The position numbers were made by a program, and so were the translations under genes. The notes beneath the pieces are model-generated. The model saw nothing but the letters and a program-made list of their open reading frames with translations, made no database searches and was not told the origin of the DNA. 64,000 bases of DNA from Duganella sp. Leaf126 (GTDB lineage: Bacteria > Pseudomonadota > Gammaproteobacteria > Burkholderiales > Burkholderiaceae_D). The stretch covers positions 182,841 through 246,840 of the forward strand of contig NZ_LMNW01000035.1 in the NCBI RefSeq assembly GCF_001423125.1, written 5' to 3'. How positions within the stretch are numbered: the first letter of the stretch is position 1; every line of letters starts with the position of its first letter. This document shows positions 1 through 8,622 of the stretch, piece by piece.

Positions 1-2
1 CG

Positions 3-320
3 CTGCCGGCCACCCTGCGCAGGGAACGCGACGCACCGCTGCAAGTGAGCGCGCTAGACACGGCGGTCCGCGCCTTGCGTGCCCAGGGCGGCGGCGATAA
101 CGAGGTCTATCGCCTGCGCGCAGCCACCTTCTCGCCGGAAGCGGCAGCGCGCCTGGCGGAGCTCGATCGCGAGGAGTCGCAGTGGCAGCAGCGCATCGCC
201 TCCTGGCGCGCGCAGAAAGCTGCGCTTGGCGCCGCAGCCCAGAACCCGGCCCAGGTGCAGCAGATCACCGATGCACTGTTTTCAGCCGACGAGCAGCGGC
301 GGCTCGGGGCGTATGAATAG
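3..320 (+). CDS. Lipase-specific chaperone (foldase), C-terminal part
   Basis: The frame is open from the window edge and ends with TAG at 318-320, so about 105 C-terminal residues are visible and the start lies outside. The helical, Ala/Arg/Glu-rich text with the block FSPEAAARLAELD, then a Trp/Gln-rich helix, then FSADEQRRL near the end, resembles the C-terminus of Lif/LifO lipase foldases. These are inner-membrane-anchored periplasmic chaperones that fold a secreted lipase. The lipase gene normally lies directly upstream, which would be left of this window. The family call is from recognition only; the membrane anchor cannot be seen. Confidence 0.6.
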   Translation: MPATLRRERDAPLQVSALDTAVRALRAQGGGDNEVYRLRAATFSPEAAARLAELDREESQWQQRIASWRAQKAALGAAAQNPAQVQQITDALFSADEQRRLGAYE

Positions 321-453
321 CGCGGCTGGCTGAACCAGGGTGCGTTCGGTGGCGCCAGCGTGGCGCGCACACTGTAAATGTCCAAGGCCGTGCATGTTTG
401 GTCGATTTTGCATGTATATTCGTCATTTACATACTGACATCGAAGCAACCATC

Positions 454-1110
454 ATGAACCGCATCTTCTCGAAATACCTGCCCGCCCTGCTCTTCGCGGC
501 AGCGGCCGGACTGGCCCACGCAGCCGGCAGCCCCGCAGCGACCGCCGTCACCTATGATTTCGCCTACGCGCCGGTGTACACGCCGTCGTGGGACGGCTCC
601 GGCATGTGGATCGACAAGATGGTGTTCGAGATGCAGGCTCCGGCCGGTTTTGCGCTGACGGGCAAGATGAACGCGACGCTGGACGCGACTTACTCCCTCG
701 GCGAGGCCACCGAGGGAAACGCTTACGTTGACCTGTCCTTCGACGTGCTGGTGCCGTATTGCGACCAGTGCGGCCCGTACAGTTCGGAGCTGGTGGGCAC
801 GGGCCATTCCGGCACGCTCACCGACGACGGCAGCGCGCTCCACTATGCAACGGAAAGCTCGGTCGCGTCGGGCCAGTACAACCGCGTGCTGATCTATGAA
901 ATCGTGGTCGGACAACTGCCCAGCTACTTCTCCGGGCACATCCAGTTCAACGGCATCCGGTTCACCGCCGAAACGGTCGCCCTCGATGCCGGCGTCAACC
1001 AGCCGCCGACCGCATCAGCAGTACCGGAGTTGCCGCCTGGCGTGATGATGGCGCTGGGCCTGGGCATGCTCGGCCTGGTCGCAGCCGCCCGGAAAAAGAT
1101 CCGGCGCTGA
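454..1110 (+). CDS. PEP-CTERM sorting domain protein
   Basis: A 218-residue exported protein. Residues 1-22 form a signal peptide (basic start, hydrophobic core, AHA end). The C-terminus has the three-part sorting signal: VPELPPGVM, a hydrophobic helix (MALGLGMLGLVAAA) and the basic tail RKKIRR. In this family the signal is cut by exosortase and the protein goes to the cell surface. The motif is VPEL rather than the usual VPEP. The middle part is beta-rich with a CDQC pair and has no recognised enzyme domain. ATG at 454 was chosen because the signal peptide starts there. Apparently a single gene. Confidence 0.75.
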   Translation: MNRIFSKYLPALLFAAAAGLAHAAGSPAATAVTYDFAYAPVYTPSWDGSGMWIDKMVFEMQAPAGFALTGKMNATLDATYSLGEATEGNAYVDLSFDVLVPYCDQCGPYSSELVGTGHSGTLTDDGSALHYATESSVASGQYNRVLIYEIVVGQLPSYFSGHIQFNGIRFTAETVALDAGVNQPPTASAVPELPPGVMMALGLGMLGLVAAARKKIRR

Positions 1111-1209
1111 ACCGGCCGTATCGCCGCGCACGCGCTTCGACACCTATCAATGTTGCCCGCCGGTTAGCTGTCATCGTGGCCGCTGTTGCCATCAACTTGC
1201 GGGGTGCGC

Positions 1210-1662
1210 GTGGTCAAGCATCGACAAACCAAACAAAGGGCAGACGGTGTGGCGGCGATGGAATTCTTCCTGGTGCTGCCGCTGCTGCTGCTCCTGCTGG
1301 CTTTTCCGTTGTATCTCGGGCGCTACATGCTGCACTACAGCACCGCCCAAGCCGCAGCTGCCAGCGCTGCAGACTATCTGTCGCGCATCCCGCTCGGCGA
1401 CATCACCAGCACCTACAAGGCGCCAGGTGCGGCGGCGATTGCCACGGAAATTGTCGACGAGATGCTGGCAGATCTACGCCCCGGCGGCGCCCCGCCGCTG
1501 GTGACCATACAATGCGACGGCTTCTCGTGCGGATCGGCCGCCAAGCCCGCCACGGTGACGGTGCGTATCTACTTGACGGTGGAGGACCTGTTTTTCCGGG
1601 ACGTCACGCAGATGACCCTGCCCGTCAATGTCACCGTCGAGGTCCCGTACCGCGGCAGGTGA
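1210..1662 (+). CDS. TadE/TadG-like pilus assembly protein
   Basis: About 150 residues. A short basic N-terminus is followed by GVAAMEFFLVLPLLLLLLAF, the typical TadE transmembrane segment with the conserved Glu after the processing-like Gly/Ala. The rest is periplasmic, with a Cys pair (CDGFSC). TadE-like pseudopilins belong to Flp/Tad pilus systems, but no other tad genes are visible nearby. The start is uncertain: GTG at 1210 gives a normal short leader, and GTG at 1204 and TTG at 1186 are alternatives. Confidence 0.6.
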   Translation: MVKHRQTKQRADGVAAMEFFLVLPLLLLLLAFPLYLGRYMLHYSTAQAAAASAADYLSRIPLGDITSTYKAPGAAAIATEIVDEMLADLRPGGAPPLVTIQCDGFSCGSAAKPATVTVRIYLTVEDLFFRDVTQMTLPVNVTVEVPYRGR

Positions 1663-1698
1663 CGCCAGCGCGCCTGAAAAACGCGCGCTGAAAAGACA

Positions 1699-1734
1699 AA
1701 ACGCGGGGTTGTATGGCTATACAACCCCGCGTTT
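1699..1734. terminator. Strong bidirectional stem-loop
   Basis: A perfect 16-bp inverted repeat (1699-1714 pairing with 1719-1734) with a 4-nt GGCT loop. An A-run precedes it and a T-run follows, so it can end transcription from both sides. It lies between the TadE-like gene and the prophage left end. Confidence 0.8.
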
Positions 1735-1766
1735 CCATATGGCTCGCGCCATCACTGCTGATTCTC

Positions 1767-1813
<47 letters not shown>

Positions 1814-1940
1814 TCAATTTTGACCCGTTTCACCTTGTATCACTGCCAGCCGAAATCCGCATTTACCCCATAAAAATCAAAGACTTGAAAAAATAGTTTG
1901 TATCACCGCGTTTCAGGCGATACCATGCGAATTCGGAAAA

Positions 1941-1969
1941 CTGTAGGGGTAATTGTAGGGGTAATTTTT
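1941..1969. repeat. Integrase arm-type repeat, left copy
   Basis: A 29-bp sequence built from two tandem copies of a 12-bp unit (TGTAGGGGTAAT) followed by a T-run. An identical copy in the same orientation is at 44853-44881. Both lie just inside the attachment sites, 127 bp (left) and 50 bp (right) from the core. This fits arm-binding sites for the integrase N-terminal domain. The other bases between 1814 and 1995 show no gene. Confidence 0.75.
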
Positions 1970-1995
1970 ACCGACCTCCGACCCTGTATAAAAAA

Positions 1996-3405
1996 ATGGC
2001 AAAATTAACGCAGCGTGGGTTAGAAGCGATCACGGCCGCGCAGGCCGGCGAAGTTGTGCGGGATGAGGGAAACTTGTTCGGGCGCGTACGGACTCGGTCA
2101 GATGGCGGCATCTCGATCTCGTTCTACTACCGATACCGCTTCGGCGAGAAGCTCAAGGATCTGTCGTGTGGCGCCTGGCCGGCAGACAGCTTGGCGACGA
2201 TACGCGCCGCCCGCGATGCCGCACGCGATAAGGTCAGCGCCGGGATCAACCCAGGCGTCGAGCGGAAGATCATCCGACACGACAAGCAAGAGGAAATGGT
2301 CCAAAAGCTGGCGGCGATCGAAGCGGCGAAAGCCTTGGACATGACCGTCCAAAATATGTTCGAGGCCTGGATTGCCGACGGCGTGCGCCGCAAGGACGGC
2401 AACGAGCAGTTGAAGCGCATGTTCAAGGTGGACGTGCTGCCGGCCATCGGCGCCATCGCGGTCAAGGACGTGACCGAGCACCACCTGCGTGCCGTGCTGC
2501 GCACGATGGTCGAGCGCGGCGTCAACCGGTCGGCGGTGATGGTGCGCAACAGCCTGACACAGATGTTTGCCTGGGCGCGCAAGCGGCAGCCATGGCGCAA
2601 GCTCTTGGTCGAAGGTGACCCAATGGAGCTGATCGAAATCGAGAAGATCGTCGCGCCCGAGTACGACATGGACAACTACCGCGACCGGGTGCTGGCGCCG
2701 GAGGAGATCCGCGAGTTGCACGGCCTGCTGGCGCGCATGCGGGAGCAGTACGACGCCGCGCCCAATAAGCGCTTGGCCGCCCAGCCGCTGGAGAAGACCA
2801 GCGAGCGCGCGATCTGGATCATGCTGTCAACGCTGTGCCGCGTCGGCGAGATGACGATGGCCAGGTGGGAGCACGTGGACCTGGCCGCCGGCGAGTGGTT
2901 TCTGCCGAAGGCAAACGTCAAGGACAACGTGGCCGACCTCATGGTCTACCTCTCCCCTTTCGCGCTCGAGCAGTTCGTCGAGTTGCACGCCATCACCGGC
3001 CACACTGAATGGTGCTTCCCCAATCGGGGCGCCACCAGCCACCTCGACGTGAAGTCAATCAGCAAACAGCTGGGCGATCGCCAGGTAATGTTCAAGAAGG
3101 CCAAGGACGGATCGCCGCGCGTGCTCGAGAACCGGCGTAACGACAACACCCTGGTGCTGGCCGCTGGCGCCAATGGAGAGTGGACGCCGCACGACCTGCG
3201 CCGCACCGGCGCCACCATGATGCAGCAGCTTGGTGTCGCGCTCGACATCATCGACCGCTGCCAGAATCACGTTCTGCCAGGCAGCAAGGTGCGTCGGCAC
3301 TACATGCACCACGACTATGCGGAGGAAAAGCGCGCGGCATGGGCGGCCTTGGGGAAACGACTGTCTGATGTGCAAATTATGGCGTGCGAAAGTGATAGTG
3401 CGTGA
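1996..3405 (+). CDS. int: Prophage integrase, tyrosine recombinase
   Basis: 469 residues. The catalytic set of the tyrosine recombinase family is visible: Arg282 in LCRVGEM, His399-x-x-Arg402 in HDLRRT, His425 in CQNH, and the nucleophile Tyr436 (RRHY; Tyr441 less likely). The N-terminal part (1-100) looks like the arm-binding/DUF4102-type domain and residues 110-200 like the core-binding SAM-like domain. It should catalyse recombination between attP and the 3' end of tRNA-Pro. It begins 182 bp inside the left attachment site and reads away from it. The length is usual for P4/tRNA-targeting integrases. Confidence 0.95.
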   Translation: MAKLTQRGLEAITAAQAGEVVRDEGNLFGRVRTRSDGGISISFYYRYRFGEKLKDLSCGAWPADSLATIRAARDAARDKVSAGINPGVERKIIRHDKQEEMVQKLAAIEAAKALDMTVQNMFEAWIADGVRRKDGNEQLKRMFKVDVLPAIGAIAVKDVTEHHLRAVLRTMVERGVNRSAVMVRNSLTQMFAWARKRQPWRKLLVEGDPMELIEIEKIVAPEYDMDNYRDRVLAPEEIRELHGLLARMREQYDAAPNKRLAAQPLEKTSERAIWIMLSTLCRVGEMTMARWEHVDLAAGEWFLPKANVKDNVADLMVYLSPFALEQFVELHAITGHTEWCFPNRGATSHLDVKSISKQLGDRQVMFKKAKDGSPRVLENRRNDNTLVLAAGANGEWTPHDLRRTGATMMQQLGVALDIIDRCQNHVLPGSKVRRHYMHHDYAEEKRAAWAALGKRLSDVQIMACESDSA

Positions 3406-3406
3406 G

Positions 3407-3536
3407 ATTTCCAACTGGAAATTTTGATAATATTGTTCGCTGTCGGCCAGATGCAGCCGATCGACTTGAGATTGCAGCCGCCCCAAAGCCATGTGTCGGG
3501 AGAATGTGAGAATGTGTGATTTTTCCGATTGGAAAA
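3407..3536. promoter_or_regulatory. Two related dyads upstream of the AT-rich cargo genes
   Basis: Two 16-bp palindromes with the same form, (A/T)TTTCC-N4-GGAAA(A/T), at 3407-3422 and 3521-3536. Each is followed by AT-rich text with TGATA and ATTGTTG similarity, so longer stretches look like diverged copies 114 bp apart. They lie between the integrase stop and the small membrane gene at 3592. Operator sites for a cargo regulator are possible; no matching regulator is recognised. Confidence 0.4.
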
Positions 3537-3591
3537 TCTGATATTGTTGAATGGATTCAGCCAAAAGCAGACTAACCTTTAATCTCGAATT

Positions 3592-3912
3592 ATGGATATA
3601 TCCGATCCTCATGTTGAGCACCGCAAACGCCTCAGGAAAATTCAAGGTGATGCGCTGGCAGCAGTTGTTGGGATGTGTACAAGCTTACTAAGTATTTATT
3701 GGACAGTGACTCATGGCTTGCCCTTTAAGACTTACTTTTTTGAAGGCACCGCGCGAGTGATCGTGGTACTCACAGCATTAATTTATATTTTTGCACAGCG
3801 TCTAGCCCTGTCTAATTGCTTTTTGCGTTGGAAAATCAGTGGCCGAACATTAAGGCTGGATCTAGAGCGACGCCGTTTGTTGATGCAAGATGAGAAATCT
3901 CCGTCAGAATGA
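3592..3912 (+). CDS. Small two-helix membrane protein, AT-rich prophage cargo
   Basis: 106 residues of unknown family. A charged N-terminus is followed by a hydrophobic helix at about 20-38, a loop, a second helix at about 54-70, and then a basic, Arg/Leu-rich cytoplasmic-like tail. Base composition is clearly more AT-rich than the phage core, a sign of separate transfer. It lies in the integrase-side cargo slot, 131 bp upstream of the P-loop ATPase gene on the same strand. No good ribosome site is seen before ATG 3592, so the start is uncertain. A role in host protection or superinfection exclusion is inference from position and topology only. Confidence 0.55.
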   Translation: MDISDPHVEHRKRLRKIQGDALAAVVGMCTSLLSIYWTVTHGLPFKTYFFEGTARVIVVLTALIYIFAQRLALSNCFLRWKISGRTLRLDLERRRLLMQDEKSPSE

Positions 3913-4043
3913 GGAGCAATCGGCTAATACGTGACTATTTACACCCATGCATGATAAGTGGGCAGTACTATCGCACGTGATGAAAATAGAATTATTTTGT
4001 AATTTTAAAATTTCTACGGTTTTGAACATTCCTAGGAGATAAA

Positions 4044-5564
4044 ATGCATCAAGAAGTTCGTAACAACTCTCGTCGTCGCAGGCACTTTCCTAAACACGCC
4101 ACTTCTCCTCCTCTTAGTGGTGATGTATTGAAGTCTGTATTTGAGGAAATAAGAGATAATTGGAAGCTTGAAGCAAAGAGCGAGTCTATCGAAAGATATT
4201 TCTTTCACGTATCTGAAGTGAAGGCAATTGAAACTGGGAAAAAATCCTACGTTATTGGTAGGAAAGGAACTGGGAAAACTGCAATCGCAGAATTTTTCTT
4301 CGGACGTCAGGACTATAATCAATTTTGTGAAAAATTATCTTTCAAGAATTTTCCTTTTAATGACCTATATAAATTAAAAAATGAGGGTTTTACGCCGACC
4401 AACCAATATATTACTCTATGGAAATATCTAATATACAGCATTATCTGTAAATTGATGGTGAAAAATCAAGCCATCGATTCTGCTGTTAGAAGTGCATTGG
4501 AGAAGGTCTTTTCCCCAGATCCTCTATCAAGCTTAGCTCGATGGATTACGCAGTGGACTGCTACTGACTTCAATTTAAGCATCCTCGGCACTGGTGGTGG
4601 GGCAAAGGGGCAACTAGTTACTAACGCGCCAAATTGGATAGAGCGGGTAGAGGTATTGGAAAGGGTAATCATTGAGCACATAGACGAGTCAAATTACTTT
4701 GTTCTTTTTGATGAGTTGGATGAAGACTATAGAGATATGGTTAACGTTGTTCAGAACAAATCATACACGGCGCTTTTGAATGGACTATTTAAAGCAGTTC
4801 AAGATGTCAAAGCAACTCTAAGTAGAAACGGTAAAGGCAATGTGCTTCCGGTAATATTTCTTCGTGATGATATATATAGTACTATTCAAGACCCAGATAA
4901 AACAAAGTGGAATGACTATAAGATCGAATTGGGATGGAGCTCGGAAAAAATAAAGGACCTGCTTGCTTACCGTTTATCGCGGGCTATCGATAAAAATTCA
5001 AAAATTTATAGCTTCAGTGAGGCATGGGGAATGATATTTTCTAAAGGCCCCATAGTGACAGGCGGAGGTACGGGTTCGGCTATATCGATCTTTGATTACA
5101 TAAGCCGCAGTACGTTTTTTAGGCCGCGAGATTACATAAGCTTTATCAGGAATTGCGCCGAAAACTCCCTTGAAAAACGCCCTCTATCCATTATATCGCC
5201 TGCCCTTGTGAAAGATAACGATACAGCATTTTCGAATTATTTGAAAAGTGAAATTATTGACGAAATTCAGGCCGTCATTCCTGATATCTCTAATGTTTTC
5301 GATGTTATTTCACAAATTCGAAAGCAAACCTTTACGCGTGCAGAATTCAAATCTACTTACGCTCGCTTAGACTCGGTAAAGAAATTTTCTGAAAAGGACT
5401 CTGATTTTGTGTTGCAGGTATTGTTTCTATTTAGCGTTATCGGAAATCAACCACAACAAAAAAATCAGCAGGTTTTCCGATATAAAAATCAAGATGCAAA
5501 TATCAACTACAAGGAATCGTTAGTTGTACATAGAGGATTATTTAAGGCTTTGCAAATATTGTAA
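4044..5564 (+). CDS. P-loop ATPase (Sll1717-family-like), candidate phage-defence cargo
   Basis: 506 residues, strongly AT-rich. Walker A is GRKGTGKT at 72-79 and Walker B is LFDELDED at 221-228. The C-terminal VVHRGLFKAL is, as I recall it, a hallmark of the Sll1717-type P-loop ATPases. No nuclease or transmembrane segment is obvious. The start has a good AGGAG at 5-nt spacing. It lies in the cargo slot behind the integrase, in foreign-looking DNA, where temperate phages often keep anti-phage systems. ATP binding is supported by motifs; a defence role is inferred. No partner other than the 2-TM protein upstream is close. Confidence 0.75.
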   Translation: MHQEVRNNSRRRRHFPKHATSPPLSGDVLKSVFEEIRDNWKLEAKSESIERYFFHVSEVKAIETGKKSYVIGRKGTGKTAIAEFFFGRQDYNQFCEKLSFKNFPFNDLYKLKNEGFTPTNQYITLWKYLIYSIICKLMVKNQAIDSAVRSALEKVFSPDPLSSLARWITQWTATDFNLSILGTGGGAKGQLVTNAPNWIERVEVLERVIIEHIDESNYFVLFDELDEDYRDMVNVVQNKSYTALLNGLFKAVQDVKATLSRNGKGNVLPVIFLRDDIYSTIQDPDKTKWNDYKIELGWSSEKIKDLLAYRLSRAIDKNSKIYSFSEAWGMIFSKGPIVTGGGTGSAISIFDYISRSTFFRPRDYISFIRNCAENSLEKRPLSIISPALVKDNDTAFSNYLKSEIIDEIQAVIPDISNVFDVISQIRKQTFTRAEFKSTYARLDSVKKFSEKDSDFVLQVLFLFSVIGNQPQQKNQQVFRYKNQDANINYKESLVVHRGLFKALQIL

Positions 5565-5654
5565 TTTAATGATTTTAGTGAGATATTTTACAATTTCTTT
5601 TACTTCGAAAAATATTAAAGTGTCTCCTTTGGGGCGTAAGCGGACAATCTGCCA

Positions 5655-5942
5655 TTAATGGCAGCCCGCTAGAGCCCCTTCTAGCGCGCCCTCGTATTTC
5701 CGCCCCCGCGGCCAGTCCCGCGCCAGCGCCAGAATCTTAGCGCCATCCGGTGCGTCGAGCGGCAACTTGTCAAACTCGTACACCGGCCGCGCCGGCACTT
5801 CCTTCACACACGGCGTGTGCACCGGCACCTCGACGATCTGCGTCGCCGGCGGTACGGTGCTGCAGCCGGCCAGCAACATATAGGCGCAGAGCAAAACCGC
5901 AGGTGCAGCGAAATACCGCAGGCGGTGCTGGAGCTGTTTCAT
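5655..5942 (-). CDS. Outer-membrane spanin lipoprotein (Rz1-like)
   Basis: 95 residues. A signal peptide ends in the lipobox LLAGC with Cys27 as the lipidated residue, followed by a Pro-rich short periplasmic part. This is the usual form of an o-spanin, which joins the inner-membrane spanin to fuse both membranes at the last lysis step. Its ATG overlaps the stop of the i-spanin gene (ATGA), so it follows in tandem rather than being embedded. It is the last gene of the leftward late operon. Confidence 0.75.
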   Translation of the reverse strand: MKQLQHRLRYFAAPAVLLCAYMLLAGCSTVPPATQIVEVPVHTPCVKEVPARPVYEFDKLPLDAPDGAKILALARDWPRGRKYEGALEGALAGCH

Positions 5943-6334
5943 TTGACGTCTCTCAGTAGCTGGTTCACGTACGGCATGGCCTCATCGCAGCTGCTGGCGC
6001 GCGCGTCGGCCAGCTTGGCCTGGGCAGCATCGAGCCGGCGGCCGGCGGCGACAGCAGCCGCACGGGCGGCAGCGCCGCGCGCTTCGGCTTGAGCGGTGGC
6101 GCGCTTCATCGATTCCGCAGACTTGTTCTGGACGTCGATCGAGGCGCGGAGCAAGGCGTTGGCGCCCTGCTCCGCCTTCAGACTGGCCAGCGCTCGATCG
6201 CGCGCAGCTCCCGCCAGCCACCAGCCGGTGCCGGTGCCGGTACCGACGACCAGCAGCAGGCAGGCCAGCAGCACGGCTGCAACGCGCCAGATGCCGGCGA
6301 CCGCTGCGCCGCCGGCAAGATCCAGGGCGCTCAC
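5939..6334 (-). CDS. Inner-membrane spanin (Rz-like)
   Basis: 131 residues from a GTG start at 6334 that overlaps the lysozyme TGA (GTGA). One N-terminal transmembrane helix (about 13-38) is followed by a long Ala/Arg/Glu-rich coiled-coil-like periplasmic region, the architecture of i-spanins. Longer in-frame starts up to 6382 would run inside the lysozyme gene and are less likely. It lies between the lysozyme and the lipoprotein spanin. Confidence 0.75.
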   Translation of the reverse strand: MSALDLAGGAAVAGIWRVAAVLLACLLLVVGTGTGTGWWLAGAARDRALASLKAEQGANALLRASIDVQNKSAESMKRATAQAEARGAAARAAAVAAGRRLDAAQAKLADARASSCDEAMPYVNQLLRDVK

Positions 6335-6867
6335 GACTGCACCGCCATGCACTTCCTGTGCCGCTCGAGCTGCCGGAGCCACGAACCGTAGCAGCGTTGG
6401 TTTGGCTTGCCGTCTACCAGGGTCGAACAGTCGTAACCAGCGGCCTTACGGTACATAAGCAGCGACTGACATGCGGCCACGTAGCGACCAGCCGCAATGT
6501 TGGTGCGCATTGATGAACTGCGCCAGTTGCCGACCCCGTACTGCCCAACAAAGTCCATGTACACGTCGAACTCTTCTTGGTAAAGCGCTGCACCGGCCGG
6601 AAGCGATGCCGCGAACGCGCGCTCGTCCGCGCTGATCAGGTTCCGGGCCAGCACGGCGGCCCGCTGCCGAGTGATTACATCGCCCATTTTGACGCGGGAC
6701 CCGTCCTCATAGCGCGTCGAGCCGTGGCCGATGGTGGGAACGTCGCCCTTGGTGGGGATGACAGCATTGCCGGTCCAGCCTTCGTTGACTTGCCATGCGC
6801 CGAAGGCGGCGGCGCTGAGCGTGAGAGCAGCGACCAGACTTCGGGCCTTATTTTGCGCTGGCTTCAT
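6331..6867 (-). CDS. Phage lysozyme (GH24), signal-arrest-release type
   Basis: 178 residues. The N-terminus has an uncut hydrophobic segment (about 10-27) rich in Ala and Gly, as in SAR endolysins, directly followed by the putative catalytic Glu29 (NEGW). GDVPTIGHGST is the conserved GH24 block. The C-terminal RQLERHRKC is also typical of this phage subfamily. It should be held in the inner membrane and cut peptidoglycan after release. ATG 6867 was chosen because GGAGG lies 5 nt upstream; the GTG two codons earlier overlaps that site. It overlaps the holin gene end by 20 bp. Confidence 0.88.
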   Translation of the reverse strand: MKPAQNKARSLVAALTLSAAAFGAWQVNEGWTGNAVIPTKGDVPTIGHGSTRYEDGSRVKMGDVITRQRAAVLARNLISADERAFAASLPAGAALYQEEFDVYMDFVGQYGVGNWRSSSMRTNIAAGRYVAACQSLLMYRKAAGYDCSTLVDGKPNQRCYGSWLRQLERHRKCMAVQS

Positions 6868-7093
6868 TGCCACCTCCGGTCAGTTCAGTTTGTGCTACCA
6901 GGCGCGCCATGCCGGCCAGCAGCGACACCGCCGAGGCGATGCCGGCGAACAGACCATTCGCAATGCCGGCCGGCTGCACGTACTGCACACCCACCTCCAG
7001 GCCGCCCAGTATGGCAGCCAGGATGCTGAATTTCATCGACCAGGCGCGGGTCAATACAGCGCGCCAGTCTTCGATCAGTTCGAGTTTTTTCAT
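6848..7093 (-). CDS. Holin-like small membrane protein
   Basis: 81 residues. A charged start (MKKLELIEDW) is followed by two hydrophobic segments and a polar tail. It sits directly before the lysozyme, which is the usual holin place. Paired with a SAR-type lysozyme it could act as a pinholin. ATG 7093 overlaps the stop of the preceding gene (ATGA). The call rests on topology and position. Confidence 0.6.
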   Translation of the reverse strand: MKKLELIEDWRAVLTRAWSMKFSILAAILGGLEVGVQYVQPAGIANGLFAGIASAVSLLAGMARLVAQTELTGGGNEASAK

Positions 7094-7410
7094 TTGATTT
7101 TCCACAGTCCATAAATCGATGCGGCCAGGGCCGCCATTACCGTCAGCCATTTGGCCGGGCGCTCAAGCCAGCCCAGAACCCGGACGCCGCCCTTCATCGT
7201 GTTCATCGCGTCGGCCATTTCGCGCAGGGCCGGAACGTCTAACTGGCCGATAAGGCTCTTGATAGCGCCCAGCACATCCAGCGTTTCCTCCGCACGTGCG
7301 TCGAGACGATTGATGGTCTCGACTGCCGCTGCCAATTCGTCTTCCAGCGCCTTGATTCGACGCTGGTTGTCCGCGTGGCGGTCGGCCTCTACTACTTCAT
7401 CTGCTGGCAT
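7090..7410 (-). CDS. Coiled-coil membrane protein of the lysis cassette
   Basis: 106 residues. An acidic N-terminus and a heptad-rich stretch (about 15-70) are followed by one C-terminal transmembrane helix (WLTVMAALAASIYGLW). The layout is like XhlA/hemolysin-type lysis accessory proteins or a second holin. The stop overlaps the holin start. It is the first gene after the terminator at 7432-7453, so the lysis genes need read-through or their own promoter. Confidence 0.5.
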   Translation of the reverse strand: MPADEVVEADRHADNQRRIKALEDELAAAVETINRLDARAEETLDVLGAIKSLIGQLDVPALREMADAMNTMKGGVRVLGWLERPAKWLTVMAALAASIYGLWKIK

Positions 7411-7431
7411 GTTTTGCCTTTCTGTGGGCGT

Positions 7432-7453
7432 AAAAAAACCCGCCGAAGCGGGT
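7432..7453 (-). terminator. Terminator inside the late operon (before lysis genes)
   Basis: On the minus strand a 6-bp GC stem (ACCCGC/GCGGGT, loop TTCG) is followed by seven T. It separates the tail fibre gene from the lysis cassette. Confidence 0.8.
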
Positions 7454-7473
7454 CGTGGTGCTGCGGGTTCTAC

Positions 7474-8619
7474 TTATGCGACTTTGACGATGATGCGCGC
7501 ACGGCCATCGCTCTCGACGGCGATCACCCGGCCGATGGCACGCATGTATTGGACCAGCGTCATGTCAGCCTCGTCGACGGCCTGGCCGGCGATTCCGGCG
7601 TCAACCTGCACGGGCACAATGTACTGGCCTGGCGTCGCGCCCTGCAGGTTCACGGGCACCTGGCCGGCGAACGCGACGCGGTCTACCGTCTGGCGCGCCT
7701 GCTCGAGCGCTGCATCGAATTCCTGCTGCGCAACCAGGGCGGCAGCCTGCGCATCGGCCCATTGCTCGTCTGTGAAATCGTCCTGGCGCTCCGGGGTGTC
7801 CGGGCGTGTTCCGAGGTGTTCAGCCCAGTTGTCGCCGCCCACCATGCATGGGTTGCTGGACTTGACGGCGAACGATACAGCCAGTGACCATTTATCGATC
7901 AGGCGGCCTTCCGCGTCGATGCCGACGATGGCGCCGGGGGCAACCGTACCGCAGCCTGCCGCCTTTACCATGTACTCGGCGTAGTCGGCGCCGCTGGCGT
8001 TGAGCGTGCCGGACGAATTCAAACCACGACCAGTGACTGTGTTCGATGTGATGTTCAGAGCACACCCAGTGCTCGATCCGGTGGCGCCGGCACTTACGAA
8101 AAAATTCGCGCTGTTGGCCACGGCCATCTTCAACACGCCCTGCGCCTCGGTGTTGGCTACCCCGGCGCGCAGCGAGCCACCCACAGAAAAAGAGCCATCC
8201 ACAGACGCGTCACCATTACCCTGCAGGGTGAGCGGCGTGTTACCGGAAAACCCGGTAACCTCATCGGTAGCGACAAACGAAAGCGTGTAGCCCTGGCGGG
8301 AAATTTCTGGACCGGAGGACGTGAGCACCTGCCACTGCCCGTCATACGCAATCCCCGGAATACCCCGGACAGCCAGGCTCGCGACCAGCTTGCGTTGCCG
8401 TGAAACAGGATCAGCGGCTCCGTAAGGGCTAAAAAGCGCGCTCGATGTAAAAGGCTGGCCCAGTCTGCCTACGTAAATCACGGCGTTGCTGGCTACCTCC
8501 CCGGTCAGGCTGCCTCCAGTCAGCGGCAGCGCGTTGTACGGCCCGGCCGCGAACGCATCCCACATCTGGTTCAGCACCTCGATAAAATTGAGCATGCCCG
8601 CCTTGAACTTATTTGCCAT
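7474..8619 (-). CDS. Tail fibre/spike protein with C-terminal chaperone-like domain
   Basis: 381 residues. The N-terminal part has the LTGGSLTG repeat common in phage fibres, the middle is beta-rich, and GADYAEYM at about residue 210 resembles the start of Peptidase_G2-type intramolecular chaperone domains. That makes a self-processing trimeric fibre or spike likely. It is the last structural gene of the late operon, where host-recognition proteins are usual. Receptor binding is inference. The start has no strong competitor upstream. Confidence 0.65.
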   Translation of the reverse strand: MANKFKAGMLNFIEVLNQMWDAFAAGPYNALPLTGGSLTGEVASNAVIYVGRLGQPFTSSALFSPYGAADPVSRQRKLVASLAVRGIPGIAYDGQWQVLTSSGPEISRQGYTLSFVATDEVTGFSGNTPLTLQGNGDASVDGSFSVGGSLRAGVANTEAQGVLKMAVANSANFFVSAGATGSSTGCALNITSNTVTGRGLNSSGTLNASGADYAEYMVKAAGCGTVAPGAIVGIDAEGRLIDKWSLAVSFAVKSSNPCMVGGDNWAEHLGTRPDTPERQDDFTDEQWADAQAAALVAQQEFDAALEQARQTVDRVAFAGQVPVNLQGATPGQYIVPVQVDAGIAGQAVDEADMTLVQYMRAIGRVIAVESDGRARIIVKVA

Positions 8620-8622
8620 TTT

